Below are positions 6,824 through 16,049 of a stretch of 45,572 bases of DNA, piece by piece. The stretch comes from Verrucomicrobia bacterium 12-59-8 (GTDB lineage Bacteria; Verrucomicrobiota; Verrucomicrobiae; Verrucomicrobiales; Verrucomicrobiaceae): positions 1 to 45,572 of the forward strand of contig NCCR01000074.1 in NCBI GenBank assembly GCA_002279765.1, in the 5' to 3' direction. The stretch's first letter is position 1, and each line of letters opens with the position of its first letter. Below the pieces are notes generated by a model, which worked only from the letters and a program-made list of their open reading frames with translations, did not search any database and was not told the DNA's origin. Made by a program: the position numbers and the translations under genes.

Positions 6824-8047
6824 ATGGCAGACTTTTACCAGCACGCGCGCGTGCCTACTCTCCACCACCTGGCCCATGCGGACAGCTCCGCACGCGAGTC
6901 CGAAATGCTGGACTGGGCGCGTGACAAGCCGGTGGCGCTGCTGCTGCCTGCACTCTATGCCGAGTGCGAGCGCCCCGCCCTGCCGCGCATCCTGGAGGAG
7001 GTGGCGCAGGCCAGCCACATCTCCGAAGTGATCCTGAGCATGAACGGCATGAACGCCGCCGAGCACGAGCGTGCGCTGATGCTGATCCGAAAAAATCTGC
7101 ACGGCAAAACCGCCCACGTGCTGTGGAACGACGGCCCGCAGCTCGCGCAGGTCTATCAACGCATGGACCAGGCCGGTCTGGCCGGACCGCACGCGGGCAA
7201 GGGCTCCAACATCTGGATGGGCATCGCCTACCTGCATGCGCGCGGTTTTGACGGCATCATCGTCAGCCATGACACGGACATCCTGAACTACAGCCGCGAT
7301 CTTCTGTGGCGGCTTTGCTACCCGTTGCTGCATCCTCGCATGGGCTATCGTTTCGCCAAAGGCTACTACAGCCGTGTGTCAGACCGCTTGTATGGCCGCG
7401 TGACACGGCTGCTGATCTTTCCCCTGATCCAGGCCTGTCGTGATGTGCTGGGCTCCAAGCCGCTGCTCGAACATCTCGACAGCTTCCGCTACCCGCTTTC
7501 GGGCGAATTTGCCGCCGACATGCAGGCGCTGGAATGCTTCAGCCTGCCCGGGGGCTGGGGCTTGGAAATTGCCCTTCTCTGCGAAGCCTTCCGACATCTG
7601 CCCGGTGAGCAGCAGTGCCAGGTGGATTTGGGCTTTCATTTCGAGCACCGGCATCGCAGCCTCGCTCACGACCAGATCGGTGTGAATGAACCGGGGCTGG
7701 TCACCGCTGCGGCAGACGTCGCACGCTGCCTAGTGTATCAGGTGCTGCGTGAAGCCGAACCCCGCTCCGCCGAAAACCTGATGCGCCAGATCATCGAGCG
7801 CTACCGTCCGCGGGCCAACGAATGGCTGCAGCGCTACGAGCATGTGGCGCTGCTTAACGGCCTACGTCATGACGCGGCGGAGGAAACCGCCGCCGTCACG
7901 GCGTTCGGCCAGGCGCTCGACCGCCTGCTCCAAAGCCTGGGAAAAGACACGCTGCATGTGCCGGCGCTGCGAGACACCCCCGCCAGGACGCTCGCGAAGA
8001 TTCCCGGACTCGCCGCAGAGATTGCCGCAAGCGCCGTCGCGGTGTGA
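6824..8047 (+). CDS. Glycosyltransferase, glucosyl-3-phosphoglycerate synthase-like
   Basis: A 407-residue cytoplasmic GT-A-type glycosyltransferase. The start VALLLPALYAECERPALPRILEEVAQ is the nucleotide-sugar-binding strand and helix (about residues 32-58). AGKGSNIWMGIAYLHARGFDGIIVSHDTDI (about residues 125-153) contains an acidic metal-binding motif, HDTD, in place of DxD. A middle block YPLSGEFAADMQAL and the later LGFHFEHRHRSL resemble glucosyl-3-phosphoglycerate synthases and related family 81/2 enzymes that make compatible solutes or glycolipid precursors. The exact acceptor is not deducible. It follows pssA by 54 nt on the same strand, so co-transcription is possible. ATG at 6824; no TM segment. 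Confidence 0.62.
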   Translation: MADFYQHARVPTLHHLAHADSSARESEMLDWARDKPVALLLPALYAECERPALPRILEEVAQASHISEVILSMNGMNAAEHERALMLIRKNLHGKTAHVLWNDGPQLAQVYQRMDQAGLAGPHAGKGSNIWMGIAYLHARGFDGIIVSHDTDILNYSRDLLWRLCYPLLHPRMGYRFAKGYYSRVSDRLYGRVTRLLIFPLIQACRDVLGSKPLLEHLDSFRYPLSGEFAADMQALECFSLPGGWGLEIALLCEAFRHLPGEQQCQVDLGFHFEHRHRSLAHDQIGVNEPGLVTAAADVARCLVYQVLREAEPRSAENLMRQIIERYRPRANEWLQRYEHVALLNGLRHDAAEETAAVTAFGQALDRLLQSLGKDTLHVPALRDTPARTLAKIPGLAAEIAASAVAV

Positions 8048-8129
8048 GCAGCCAGCCATCCTGCTTGCTTAGAGCTTGCGGCATAGTTAAGGTCTGGCCT
8101 GCCGGAACCGGCGTCTGCTTCTTTTTTAC

Positions 8130-11100
8130 ATGAAGAAATCCCCCCAGACAGCAGCAGCCAGGCGCAAAGCCAGGGACGCAGTCGCAGCACCCGCCCAGGG
8201 AGGTGAATCTGCCGCCAGCACTGGACAGCTCGCCCAGTTTTACAACAGCGTCGATGCGGCCCTCTTCAGCCTGACCGTGGAACCAGGAAAGCAGTTGCGC
8301 TTCCACTTTGCCAACCGCCGCTTCCTCGCTGCCACAGGGCTGCGGCAGCAGCAGGTGATCGGCAAACGGCTCGAACAAATCATGCAGCAGCCGGCCTGCG
8401 CACGGGTGCTGAAGCATTGCCGCGAATCGATTCGCAGCCGCCAGACCGTGCGCTGGGATGAAACCTACTCCGATCCATCAGGCGTCAAATACGGCAAGAT
8501 CTCTCTGACCCCGGTCATGGATGCCAAGGGCCGCGTGACACACCTGTCCGGCAGCATCAATGACATCACCAAACGGCGCAAATCGGAGATTGCATTGCAT
8601 GAAAGCGAAGAGCGCTACCGCCGTATCGTGCAGACCGCTGAAGAGGGCATCTGGACGATCGATGCCTCATCACTCACCGACTACGTCAATCCCAAGATGG
8701 CGCAGATGATGGGCTACCAGGCGGAGGACATGATTGGGCGGCCGATCAGCGATTTTCTGGATGATGAAGGGAAAGCCCTGCTGACCGCGCAGATCAAGCG
8801 CCGCAAAAAAGGAATTTCCGATCAGTTCGAATTCAAATACATACGCAAAGACGGCACACCGCTGTGGGCGTTTGTCTCCACCAATCCCATCAGCAACAGC
8901 CAGGGGGTCTATGTGGGGGCACTGGCGCTGCTGACAGACATTTCTGCACGCAAGACCGCCGAGGCTGCCATGCAGGAGAGCAATGCGCAGTTTCGCGCCA
9001 TCTTCGAGCAGGCGGCCGTCGGCGTGGCCTTGATCGACAGCAACACCGGCCGCTTCCTCAACGTCAATCAACGCGTCTGCGACATCGCCCGGCTGACTCG
9101 CAGGCAGATGCTGGCCACGACCTTGATGCACATCGTCCATCCGGACGACCTACAGACGAACCTGGCACACATGAAGAAGCTGAAGGCCGGCAAGATCCAA
9201 ACCTTCACCATGGAAAAACGCTGCCTCCATGCCGATGGCAGCACCACCTGGATCAATTTCACCGTTTCTCCGCTGTGGAAAAAAGGCGAGCCCCCTTCCC
9301 GGCACGTCGCCATCATGCAGGACATCACGGCACGCAAGCAGGTGGAGCAATCGCTGGCCCGCACGACCGAGCTGCTGGAGCGCACCGGAGAAATGGCCAG
9401 GATCGGTGGCTGGGAACTGGAGGTGGCCTCCAAAAAGCTGTTCTGGTCGCTCGAAACCTGCCGGTTGTTCGAAATCGAATCAACGAAGGCACCGCAGCTC
9501 GAACAAGCCATCCATTTCTACGCGCCGGAGGCACAGCCGGTCATTCGTGCAGCCGTGCAGGCCGCCATCGACCACGGCACATCCTACGAACTGGAACTTC
9601 CAGCTATCACCGCCAAAGGCCGCAGCTTCTGGGCACGCTCCCAGGGTTCAGCCATCCAGAAGAACGGCAAAACTGTCCAGTTGATCGGCACCTTTCAGGA
9701 CATCACGGAACACAAGCAGGCGGAGCGGGCATTGGTCGAAAGCGAGATGCGTTTCCGTGCGGTGTTCGAGCAGGCGGTCGTGGGCGTCGGCCTCATGGAT
9801 TTCTCCACCGGCCGCTTCGTGGATGTGAACCGGCGCTACTGCACCATCGCCGGCAGATCCCGCAAAGAGCTGCTGAAAGAAACCATGGATACGGTCACGC
9901 ACCCGGAAGACCGCGCCATCATCCTGCGCCTACATCAGCAGCTCAAAGCGGCCAAGTCCACCGAATTTCAGGTGGAACAGCGCTATTTGCGTCCGGATGG
10001 CACGATGGTCTGGGTGAATCTCAACGCCTCCCTGCTCAGTACGATGAGTGGACGCCCCAATCAGCTGCTCGCCATGGTGGAGGACATCACCAGCCGCAAG
10101 CTGGCGGAGGCGAACTACCGCCGGGAACTGGGCTTCAATGAAATCCTGGCCAGTCATACTTCGGCCATCATCATCCTGCTGGACCGGCACGGCAACCTTA
10201 TCCATGCCAATGAAGCCACCCTGCAGATGCTGGGTTACAAACGAAAGGACCTGGTCGGCAAACCACCGCCATGGGACTCCAATTTCATGGACCCGGCAGA
10301 GAAGGTCCGCTCGCAAAAACGCTTCAAGGAAATGCTGGCCGGCAAGAATATTGACTCCCGGGAGGTCACCCTCATCGGCAAAGATCGCAAGCGCCATATC
10401 GTCGCACTTTCCAGCATCATCACCAAGACCCCCGAAGGTGTGGTGGATCGCATCATCGTCACCGGCACCGACCTCACCGAGCGCAACCGTCTGCAAAAAG
10501 AAATTCTTAAAATCTCCGAGCAGGAACAGGCGCGCATCGGCCACAACCTGCATGACGGCGTCGGGCAGACGATGACTGGGGTGGCCACCCTGATTGAAGC
10601 GCTGGCCGCCGAACTCACCGGCGACCAGCGGGAGAGTGCCGCACGGATTCACCACCTCGTACAGGAGGCCATTCAGGAAGTCCGGCACATGTCCCACAGC
10701 ATGTCACCAGCATCCGTGAAAAATCGCGGACTGGGAGGAGCGCTCCACCTGCTGGCCGAAACCATCCGCACCAACCACCGCACCACCTGTACCTGCGAGG
10801 TCAATCCTGACATCAAAATTGAAGATTCGGAAAAGGAGACTCACATTTATCGCATCGCCCAGGAAGCCGCCAACAACGCCCTGCGCCACGGCCACCCCTC
10901 CTGCATCCATCTTTCACTCCAGCTTCAGGGGGAACACGAAGCCGTGCTGAAGATCGAAGACAACGGTTCGGGCCTGGGCAAACGCACGCAGGAGCACACG
11001 GGCATCGGCCTGCGCGTCATGGATTACCGGGCCAACCTCATCGACGGCAGCCTCACCATCAAATCGAGAGCACGCAGCGGCGTCAGCGTCGTGTGCCGTT

Positions 11101-11132
11101 TTCCGTACAATGGGGGTAGCTTGCAAACGTGA
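8130..11132 (+). CDS. Six-PAS soluble histidine kinase (NarL-type HisKA_3)
   Basis: A 1000-residue sensor kinase without transmembrane segments, so it senses a cytoplasmic or diffusible signal. About six PAS repeats occupy residues 30-785, most ending in the PAC signature DITxRK. Repeats three and five are near copies (FRAIFEQAAVGVALID / FRAVFEQAVVGVGLMD). A HisKA_3 dimerisation domain follows, with phosphoacceptor His808 in ARIGHNLHDGVGQ. The ATPase domain is complete: N-box Asn915-Asn916, G1 box EDNGSGLG, G2 box GIGL. Kinases of this class phosphorylate LuxR/NarL-type regulators, but none is adjacent, so it is an orphan here. It is convergent with a paralogue at 11659-15102. Ligand unknown. 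Confidence 0.9.
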   Translation: MKKSPQTAAARRKARDAVAAPAQGGESAASTGQLAQFYNSVDAALFSLTVEPGKQLRFHFANRRFLAATGLRQQQVIGKRLEQIMQQPACARVLKHCRESIRSRQTVRWDETYSDPSGVKYGKISLTPVMDAKGRVTHLSGSINDITKRRKSEIALHESEERYRRIVQTAEEGIWTIDASSLTDYVNPKMAQMMGYQAEDMIGRPISDFLDDEGKALLTAQIKRRKKGISDQFEFKYIRKDGTPLWAFVSTNPISNSQGVYVGALALLTDISARKTAEAAMQESNAQFRAIFEQAAVGVALIDSNTGRFLNVNQRVCDIARLTRRQMLATTLMHIVHPDDLQTNLAHMKKLKAGKIQTFTMEKRCLHADGSTTWINFTVSPLWKKGEPPSRHVAIMQDITARKQVEQSLARTTELLERTGEMARIGGWELEVASKKLFWSLETCRLFEIESTKAPQLEQAIHFYAPEAQPVIRAAVQAAIDHGTSYELELPAITAKGRSFWARSQGSAIQKNGKTVQLIGTFQDITEHKQAERALVESEMRFRAVFEQAVVGVGLMDFSTGRFVDVNRRYCTIAGRSRKELLKETMDTVTHPEDRAIILRLHQQLKAAKSTEFQVEQRYLRPDGTMVWVNLNASLLSTMSGRPNQLLAMVEDITSRKLAEANYRRELGFNEILASHTSAIIILLDRHGNLIHANEATLQMLGYKRKDLVGKPPPWDSNFMDPAEKVRSQKRFKEMLAGKNIDSREVTLIGKDRKRHIVALSSIITKTPEGVVDRIIVTGTDLTERNRLQKEILKISEQEQARIGHNLHDGVGQTMTGVATLIEALAAELTGDQRESAARIHHLVQEAIQEVRHMSHSMSPASVKNRGLGGALHLLAETIRTNHRTTCTCEVNPDIKIEDSEKETHIYRIAQEAANNALRHGHPSCIHLSLQLQGEHEAVLKIEDNGSGLGKRTQEHTGIGLRVMDYRANLIDGSLTIKSRARSGVSVVCRFPYNGGSLQT

Positions 11133-11642
11133 GCCACATTGAGTTGATCCATCATCATGGTGATGTGGCCGTACGACACGTCAGAGTCGAGGCCAAGGGC
11201 GGGATGGATTGAGGCACTATCCTGATTCAGCGGGTCAGTGTGAATCACCAACGATTCAACCCGGAAACCGAAGTTAAAGAAGGCATCCTTTGGCGCTTAA
11301 AACTTGGCTACTTTGGAGTGACACCCGAAAACCATGTAGCAAACGATGCAAGGGAGGTTGCACCCCGTTTTCAGCTGCCGCCACCTCCTTCTTGCCTCCA
11401 CTGCCTACAGCGAGCCGTACAGCACCGTGTTCCTCGGCGGAGCGATGCTGGGCAGGCGGCATGCTGGCCAGTGCTCTATAGCGCCCAAAGCTGGGGTGGC
11501 ACCGACAAGCACAAGCCTTGGATGAACAGGGTCTCGGAGTGACGAAAACGAACTTTGCCGAAGTCGCCTCCCCAGGGAAATGACCTCAAAAATGCCAACT
11601 AACTTCGGAATCCGGCTTTATCCCACCCGAACAAGCTGGCCG
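11133..11642. other. 510-bp spacer between two convergent kinases; no gene recognised
   Basis: I can support no coding gene here. Directly after the first kinase stop codon, a perfect 7-bp inverted repeat (GCCACAT at 11133-11139, ATGTGGC at 11163-11169) could form a hairpin, but no T-tract follows. An open frame at 11240-11542 (100 codons, ATG) has a Pro/Cys/Arg-rich composition, and nothing in it resembles a known family. Confidence 0.4.
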
Positions 11643-11735
11643 CTATTTTCTGCCTGGTTCAAAGGGAAAGCGACAGGTCACGACGACTCCGCGCCGGGGT
11701 TTGGCTTTGATCGTCAGCCGCGCGCCAATGAGGTT
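11643..11735 (-). pseudogene. Out-of-frame remnant of the second kinase's C-terminus
   Basis: Read in the frame beginning at 11735, the minus strand encodes NLIGARLTIKAKPRRG then VVVTCRFPFEP and a stop at 11643. This matches the expected last residues of a HisKA_3 kinase (compare NLIDGSLTIKSRARSG and VSVVCRFP in the kinase at 8130). The main kinase frame has left this frame before here, so the original C-terminus is preserved in DNA but not in the translated product. Confidence 0.7.
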
Positions 11736-14700
11736 GGGAACTATCGAGTGGGTGCGATATTTTCCCCAGACGCTTGATGCAATTTTTGATTTTATCCGCG
11801 GCGCGCTCAAGCGTTGCTGCTGTTTTTACCGCCGCAAGAAGGGACAGCTTCACTTTTGAAGGCTTGCCGTGCCGCAGGGCATTATTGACCGCTTCCTGAG
11901 CGATGCGGAAAAGGTGCGTTTCGATGTCGTTGTTTTGAATGACAAAGCCGGGGTCCACCTCGCAGAGGCAGGGTGTGCGAAAGTTGGTGCGCACAGTTTC
12001 AGCCAGCAGTTGCAGCGCGCCGACGAGACCGCGGTATTTCACGCTGGTGGGCGAGAGGCCATGAGACATGTGACGCACTTCGGCGACGGACTGGCGTAGC
12101 AGTTCATGAATGCGCTGCGCCTGCTGCCGGGGCTCGCCCTGGAGATCTGACTCCAATGCCTCCAGGAGTGAGACAATGCCGGTCATGGTCTGGCCCACGC
12201 CATCGTGCAGGTCATGCCCAACGCGCGCCTGTTCCTGCTCCACGACGCGCAGCACCTCCTGCTGCAGACGATAGCGCTCCGTCATGTCAGTGCCGGTAAC
12301 CACGATGCGATCCAGACTGCCATCGGGTTTGAAGGTGCCGGTGCTGCGCAGTTCGACACTGCGCCACTCTCCGCTTTTCGTCCGCAGGCGTGAATCAGTG
12401 GGCGGATTCTTCTCGCCGCGCAGCAACCGCGCGAAGCGCTCCTTCGAACGCACCGTCTCTGCGGCATCCATGAGACCGATTTCCCAGGGTGTCTTGCCAA
12501 TCACTTGCTTTTTGGTGTACCCCATGGCCTCGATGAAGGCCGCATTGGCATGCACGAAGCGTCCTGCCATATCCAGCCCGATGATGAACGCGTCGGTGTG
12601 GGTCACGAGCGCCTGGTTGTAGGCCAGTTCAAGGCGGTAGTTGAGTTCCGCCTGCTTGCGCTCCGTAATGTCCTTCACCACTGCAATGTGACGTAGCGGT
12701 GGTTCACCGAGCCGCCACATCGGCGAAACGGTCTGATTGATCCAGGTCAGCTCCCCGTTCGGAGCCACGTTGCGTTTCTCCATGTGAAAACTGGAGATTC
12801 TTCCAGCCTTGAGCTCCTCCATCTGATTCAAATCATCCTGCAGATCGTCCTGATAGGTGACGTCCATGAAGGTCATCTGCAGCATTTCCTCACGGCTGCG
12901 CCGGTTGATCTCGCACATGCGCTGATTCACACTGAGATAGCGGCCGGATGGTGTGTCGATCACGGCCACCCCCACCGCCGCCTGTTCGAAGATGGCGCGA
13001 AAGCGCTGCTCACTTTCCTGAAGTTCCTGCTCCACCCTTTTACGCTCTGTGATGTCTTCAATCACGGCGACATGGCGCAAAGGCGGCTCACCGGGAAGCC
13101 ACATCGGAGAAACCGTCAGGTTCACCCATTTGACGGTACCGTCTGGCAGCAAGTTGCGTTTCTCCAGATTGTAGCTGCGGATCTTTCCTGACTTTAATTC
13201 TTCCATGCGCTGCATGGACTTCGGCAGATCCTCCGGAAAGGTAGTATCCTTATAGGTCATTCGCAGCATCTCATCACGAGTACGTTGATTGATTTCGCAA
13301 ATACGCTGGTTCACGTTGAGAAAACGTCCCGTGGCCGTTTCCATCTCTGCCACGCCAACGGCAGCCTGTTCAAATACCGCACGAAACCGCTGCTCGCTCT
13401 CCAGCAACGCGCCCTCCGTCTGCTTGCGGTCTGAGATGTCGGAGATGGTGCCGGTCATGCGCACCGCCTCTCCCTGCTCATTCCAGTCGGCTTCACCACG
13501 GGTGAGGAACCAGCGATACTCGCCGTTCTTGGTGCATAACCGCAGTTCCACCTGATAGGGGACACGATGCTCGAAATGCGCCTTGCGGGCGGCTTGCACT
13601 CTTGGCCAGTCATCCGGGTGCAGCCGGGACATGAATGACTCCTGATACTTGCCCAGATGATCGGTCCCGGCAAAACCCAGCATCATCTTCCAGCGAGGCG
13701 ACAGATAGGTTTCGCCTGTTAAAAGATTCCACACCCACAAACCGTCCGTGGTGGCACGCTTGGCACGCGCATAACGCTCCTCGCTAACCTGCAGCGCCTG
13801 CCTACGTTCTTCGCGTTCAATGGCCAGTGCGGCAAGACGTGCGGCGGCGGTGATCGCCTGCAACTCCATCTGGTCCGGCGCGTGGATTTCCCGACGATAG
13901 CAGGCGAAAGCCCCCAGCACATCCCCGGATCCGCTCACCACCGGCTCCGACCAACAGGCACGCAATCTGGCTTTCTCCGCCAGTTTGTGAAAGGGCTCCA
14001 ACTGCGGATCCGCCAGGACATCCGCACAAATCACCCTCCGGCCGGTGAAAGTGGCCACACCACAAATGCCGTTGTCTGCTGAGATGGGTGTTCCATCCAG
14101 CGCTTTCCTCACATACTCGGGCAGACTGGGAGCAGCCGCCAGATGCAGCCGTGTCCCGGTTTCATCCGCGAGCATTATACTGCAGCGCATGCCCGGGTGA
14201 CCTGCCTCTACACTGCATACTATGGCCTCCAGTACGGCGTCGCAGGGCGCCCCCTCCACGATCAGCTGCAGGTTATGAGCCTCGCGTTCTTCGGCCGCCT
14301 TGCGCCGGGAGATGTCTTCCAGCGTGCCCGTCATGCGGAGGGCGCGATGCTGTTCATCACGACGAATGACCTTGCCGCGACTCATCACCCATTTCCAGGA
14401 ACCATCCTTGCAACGCATGCGGAACTCCCGTGCAAAATCGTCAGCGCGCTGCGTCAGATGATCATTCACCGCCAGTTCGGTTTCCAGCAGATCATCGGGA
14501 TGCACCATGGCCTGCCAGCCAAGCTCCGCTCCTCCGATAGGCTCATCTGAACCATAGCCGAGCATCATCTTGAACTGGCTGGAGCGGAAGAAGGTATTGC
14601 GCGTGATGTCCCAGTCCCACACGCCAAAACCCGAGCTCTCAAGGGCGAACTTCCAGCGTTGCTCGCCCTCCTGCAGGCGCTGCTCCGCCAGCACACGCTC

Positions 14701-15102
14701 CGTAATGTCACGGCCAACGGACTGCATCTCCAGCAATTCTCCATTCGAATCAAAGAAGCCGCGATTGACGAACTGCATCCAGCGCACCTGCCCTTTGCCG
14801 TCATGCACCCGGTTTTCGATCACAACCACCGGATTTTTCGGTGTAAGCATCCGCAGCATGGACTCGATCAACAGCATATCGGCAGCCACCACAAAGGGCC
14901 GCCATGGCAGACCAATCAATTCCTCACGCGTCTTGCCAAAGAAGCGACAGTACACCTCGTTTGCATAAGTGAATGTGCCATCTGGAAGAAAGCGGCAGAT
15001 TGTCTCGGTCAGATCCTCCACCACCATGCGGTGGGGATCTGATGTCTGGAGCGCATGCGATGCAGCAGGCGGCGTAGTAGTTCGGGTCTTGTGTGTCTTC
15101 AT
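11659..15102 (-). CDS. PAS/GAF multi-sensor kinase with a broken ATPase domain
   Basis: A 1147-residue paralogue of the kinase at 8130. Two PAS repeats (about residues 25-280), a GAF domain (about 285-440, with CSIMLADETGTRLHLAA) and four more PAS repeats precede a HisKA_3 domain with phosphoacceptor His966 (ARVGHDLHDGVGQ). The N-box Asn1073-Asn1074 (NNALRHG) is present. After KVKLSLLAAVKTAATLE, however, the DxGxG and GxGL boxes are unrecognisable and the last 60 or so residues are frameshifted; the true tail lies out of frame at 11643-11735. As sequenced, the product should not bind ATP. It may be a dying gene, a sensor-only pseudokinase, or an assembly error. ATG at 15102 is preferred over the GTG at 15138. 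It follows the esterase by 58 nt. Confidence 0.8.
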   Translation of the reverse strand: MKTHKTRTTTPPAASHALQTSDPHRMVVEDLTETICRFLPDGTFTYANEVYCRFFGKTREELIGLPWRPFVVAADMLLIESMLRMLTPKNPVVVIENRVHDGKGQVRWMQFVNRGFFDSNGELLEMQSVGRDITERVLAEQRLQEGEQRWKFALESSGFGVWDWDITRNTFFRSSQFKMMLGYGSDEPIGGAELGWQAMVHPDDLLETELAVNDHLTQRADDFAREFRMRCKDGSWKWVMSRGKVIRRDEQHRALRMTGTLEDISRRKAAEEREAHNLQLIVEGAPCDAVLEAIVCSVEAGHPGMRCSIMLADETGTRLHLAAAPSLPEYVRKALDGTPISADNGICGVATFTGRRVICADVLADPQLEPFHKLAEKARLRACWSEPVVSGSGDVLGAFACYRREIHAPDQMELQAITAAARLAALAIEREERRQALQVSEERYARAKRATTDGLWVWNLLTGETYLSPRWKMMLGFAGTDHLGKYQESFMSRLHPDDWPRVQAARKAHFEHRVPYQVELRLCTKNGEYRWFLTRGEADWNEQGEAVRMTGTISDISDRKQTEGALLESEQRFRAVFEQAAVGVAEMETATGRFLNVNQRICEINQRTRDEMLRMTYKDTTFPEDLPKSMQRMEELKSGKIRSYNLEKRNLLPDGTVKWVNLTVSPMWLPGEPPLRHVAVIEDITERKRVEQELQESEQRFRAIFEQAAVGVAVIDTPSGRYLSVNQRMCEINRRSREEMLQMTFMDVTYQDDLQDDLNQMEELKAGRISSFHMEKRNVAPNGELTWINQTVSPMWRLGEPPLRHIAVVKDITERKQAELNYRLELAYNQALVTHTDAFIIGLDMAGRFVHANAAFIEAMGYTKKQVIGKTPWEIGLMDAAETVRSKERFARLLRGEKNPPTDSRLRTKSGEWRSVELRSTGTFKPDGSLDRIVVTGTDMTERYRLQQEVLRVVEQEQARVGHDLHDGVGQTMTGIVSLLEALESDLQGEPRQQAQRIHELLRQSVAEVRHMSHGLSPTSVKYRGLVGALQLLAETVRTNFRTPCLCEVDPGFVIQNNDIETHLFRIAQEAVNNALRHGKPSKVKLSLLAAVKTAATLERAADKIKNCIKRLGKISHPLDSSQPHWRAADDQSQTPARSRRDLSLSL

Positions 15103-15160
15103 GCAGGCACAGCCGCAGCATACCCCTGCGGAGCGCACAAGCCACCACAGAGATGCAGTA

Positions 15161-16027
15161 TTAAGGAATGTATCCCATCGACTTCATCCACTCCGCCACG
15201 CGGTTTGGCCAGTCGTTCACCGGTCCGCCGCTTTTGCGCATGCCGAAACCGTGGCCGCCTTTGGCGTAGATGTGCAGTTCGCAGGGGATGTTGAGCTTTT
15301 TGTATTCGAGGTAAAGCAGGGCACTCGCGCTGGCCGGCCATGGATCATCGCCCGCGTGAACCAGGCACATGGGGGGTGATTTGGCGGTGACCTCAAAACC
15401 AGGCAGCAGATGCGTGATGTCCTCTTTGCTAACGAGATAGGCCGGGTAAACCGGAATGGCGAAATTTGGGGTCGCGTCCTCGACATCCAGCGCAGGATCC
15501 GATGTGTAGGTCCGCGCGTTCGCATGCAGAGCCGTCATCACGGTCAGATGTCCGCCGGCGGAGAAGCCGAGAATGCCGATGCGGTCGGGCTTGAGGCCCC
15601 ACGCCTCCGCATGATGACGGATCACACCCATCGCGCGCTGTGCATCCTGCAAAGCCTCGCGGCCGGGGTCCTTTGGATCGCGCTTCGGCACGCGGTATTT
15701 CAGCAGGATGCCGGTGACGCCGTGTTGATTGAGAAATTCACATACCTGCGAGCCCTCATGCTCATAAGCCAGGATGCTATAGCCGCCGCCAGGGCACACT
15801 AACACCGCCGTGCCGTTCGGCTTTTCGGGTTGGAAGACGGTGATGATGGGATCGGTCACGTTCGTGATGCGCTGCACATCATCTGCCGATTTTTTCGGCA
15901 CTTCTTTCTCAGCCTCGATCTTCACCCCAGGCTGTTCCGGTGCGCCGCCGGGCCAGAGTTTGACAACGATCGGTTCGGCGGAAAAAAGGGACGAAGAAAC
16001 AAATAGAAGGGCGGGAATGAGCTTCAT
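15161..16027 (-). CDS. Secreted alpha/beta-hydrolase (acetyl-xylan-esterase-like)
   Basis: A 288-residue exported carboxylesterase. A Sec signal peptide occupies residues 1-16 (MKLIPALLFVSSSLFS). The oxyanion motif is CPGGGY, and the nucleophile is Ser156 in GFSAGG. The acid is in HAGDDPWP and the histidine in KGGHGFG, completing the triad. WPGGAPEQPGVK near the N-terminus and the overall plan are those of PVC esterases related to acetyl esterases acting on plant or algal polysaccharide. The actual substrate is unknown. ATG at 16027 begins a proper signal peptide; the frame extends to 16060 without better support. It is 22 nt downstream of the ATP-grasp-like gene, so the two are likely co-transcribed. 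Confidence 0.87.
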   Translation of the reverse strand: MKLIPALLFVSSSLFSAEPIVVKLWPGGAPEQPGVKIEAEKEVPKKSADDVQRITNVTDPIITVFQPEKPNGTAVLVCPGGGYSILAYEHEGSQVCEFLNQHGVTGILLKYRVPKRDPKDPGREALQDAQRAMGVIRHHAEAWGLKPDRIGILGFSAGGHLTVMTALHANARTYTSDPALDVEDATPNFAIPVYPAYLVSKEDITHLLPGFEVTAKSPPMCLVHAGDDPWPASASALLYLEYKKLNIPCELHIYAKGGHGFGMRKSGGPVNDWPNRVAEWMKSMGYIP

Positions 16028-16049
16028 GGTGCCGCCATTGGAGCGGAAA

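Noticed and set aside
8089..8130. GC-rich palindrome GCCGGAACCGGC followed by a T-tract before the first kinase, as a terminator of the glycosyltransferase gene
   Set aside because: The 5-bp stem and the six-T run are separated by more than 10 nt, so it does not meet the form of an intrinsic terminator.
11024..11251. A minus-strand frame whose C-terminal half overlaps the end of the first kinase
   Set aside because: The half outside the kinase (11133-11251) reads smoothly but matches nothing I know, and the other half is antisense to conserved kinase sequence.
11240..11542. A 100-codon frame in the spacer between the two kinases
   Set aside because: Composition is Pro/Cys/Arg-heavy, no homology pattern is recognised, and no ribosome-binding site or promoter is evident.
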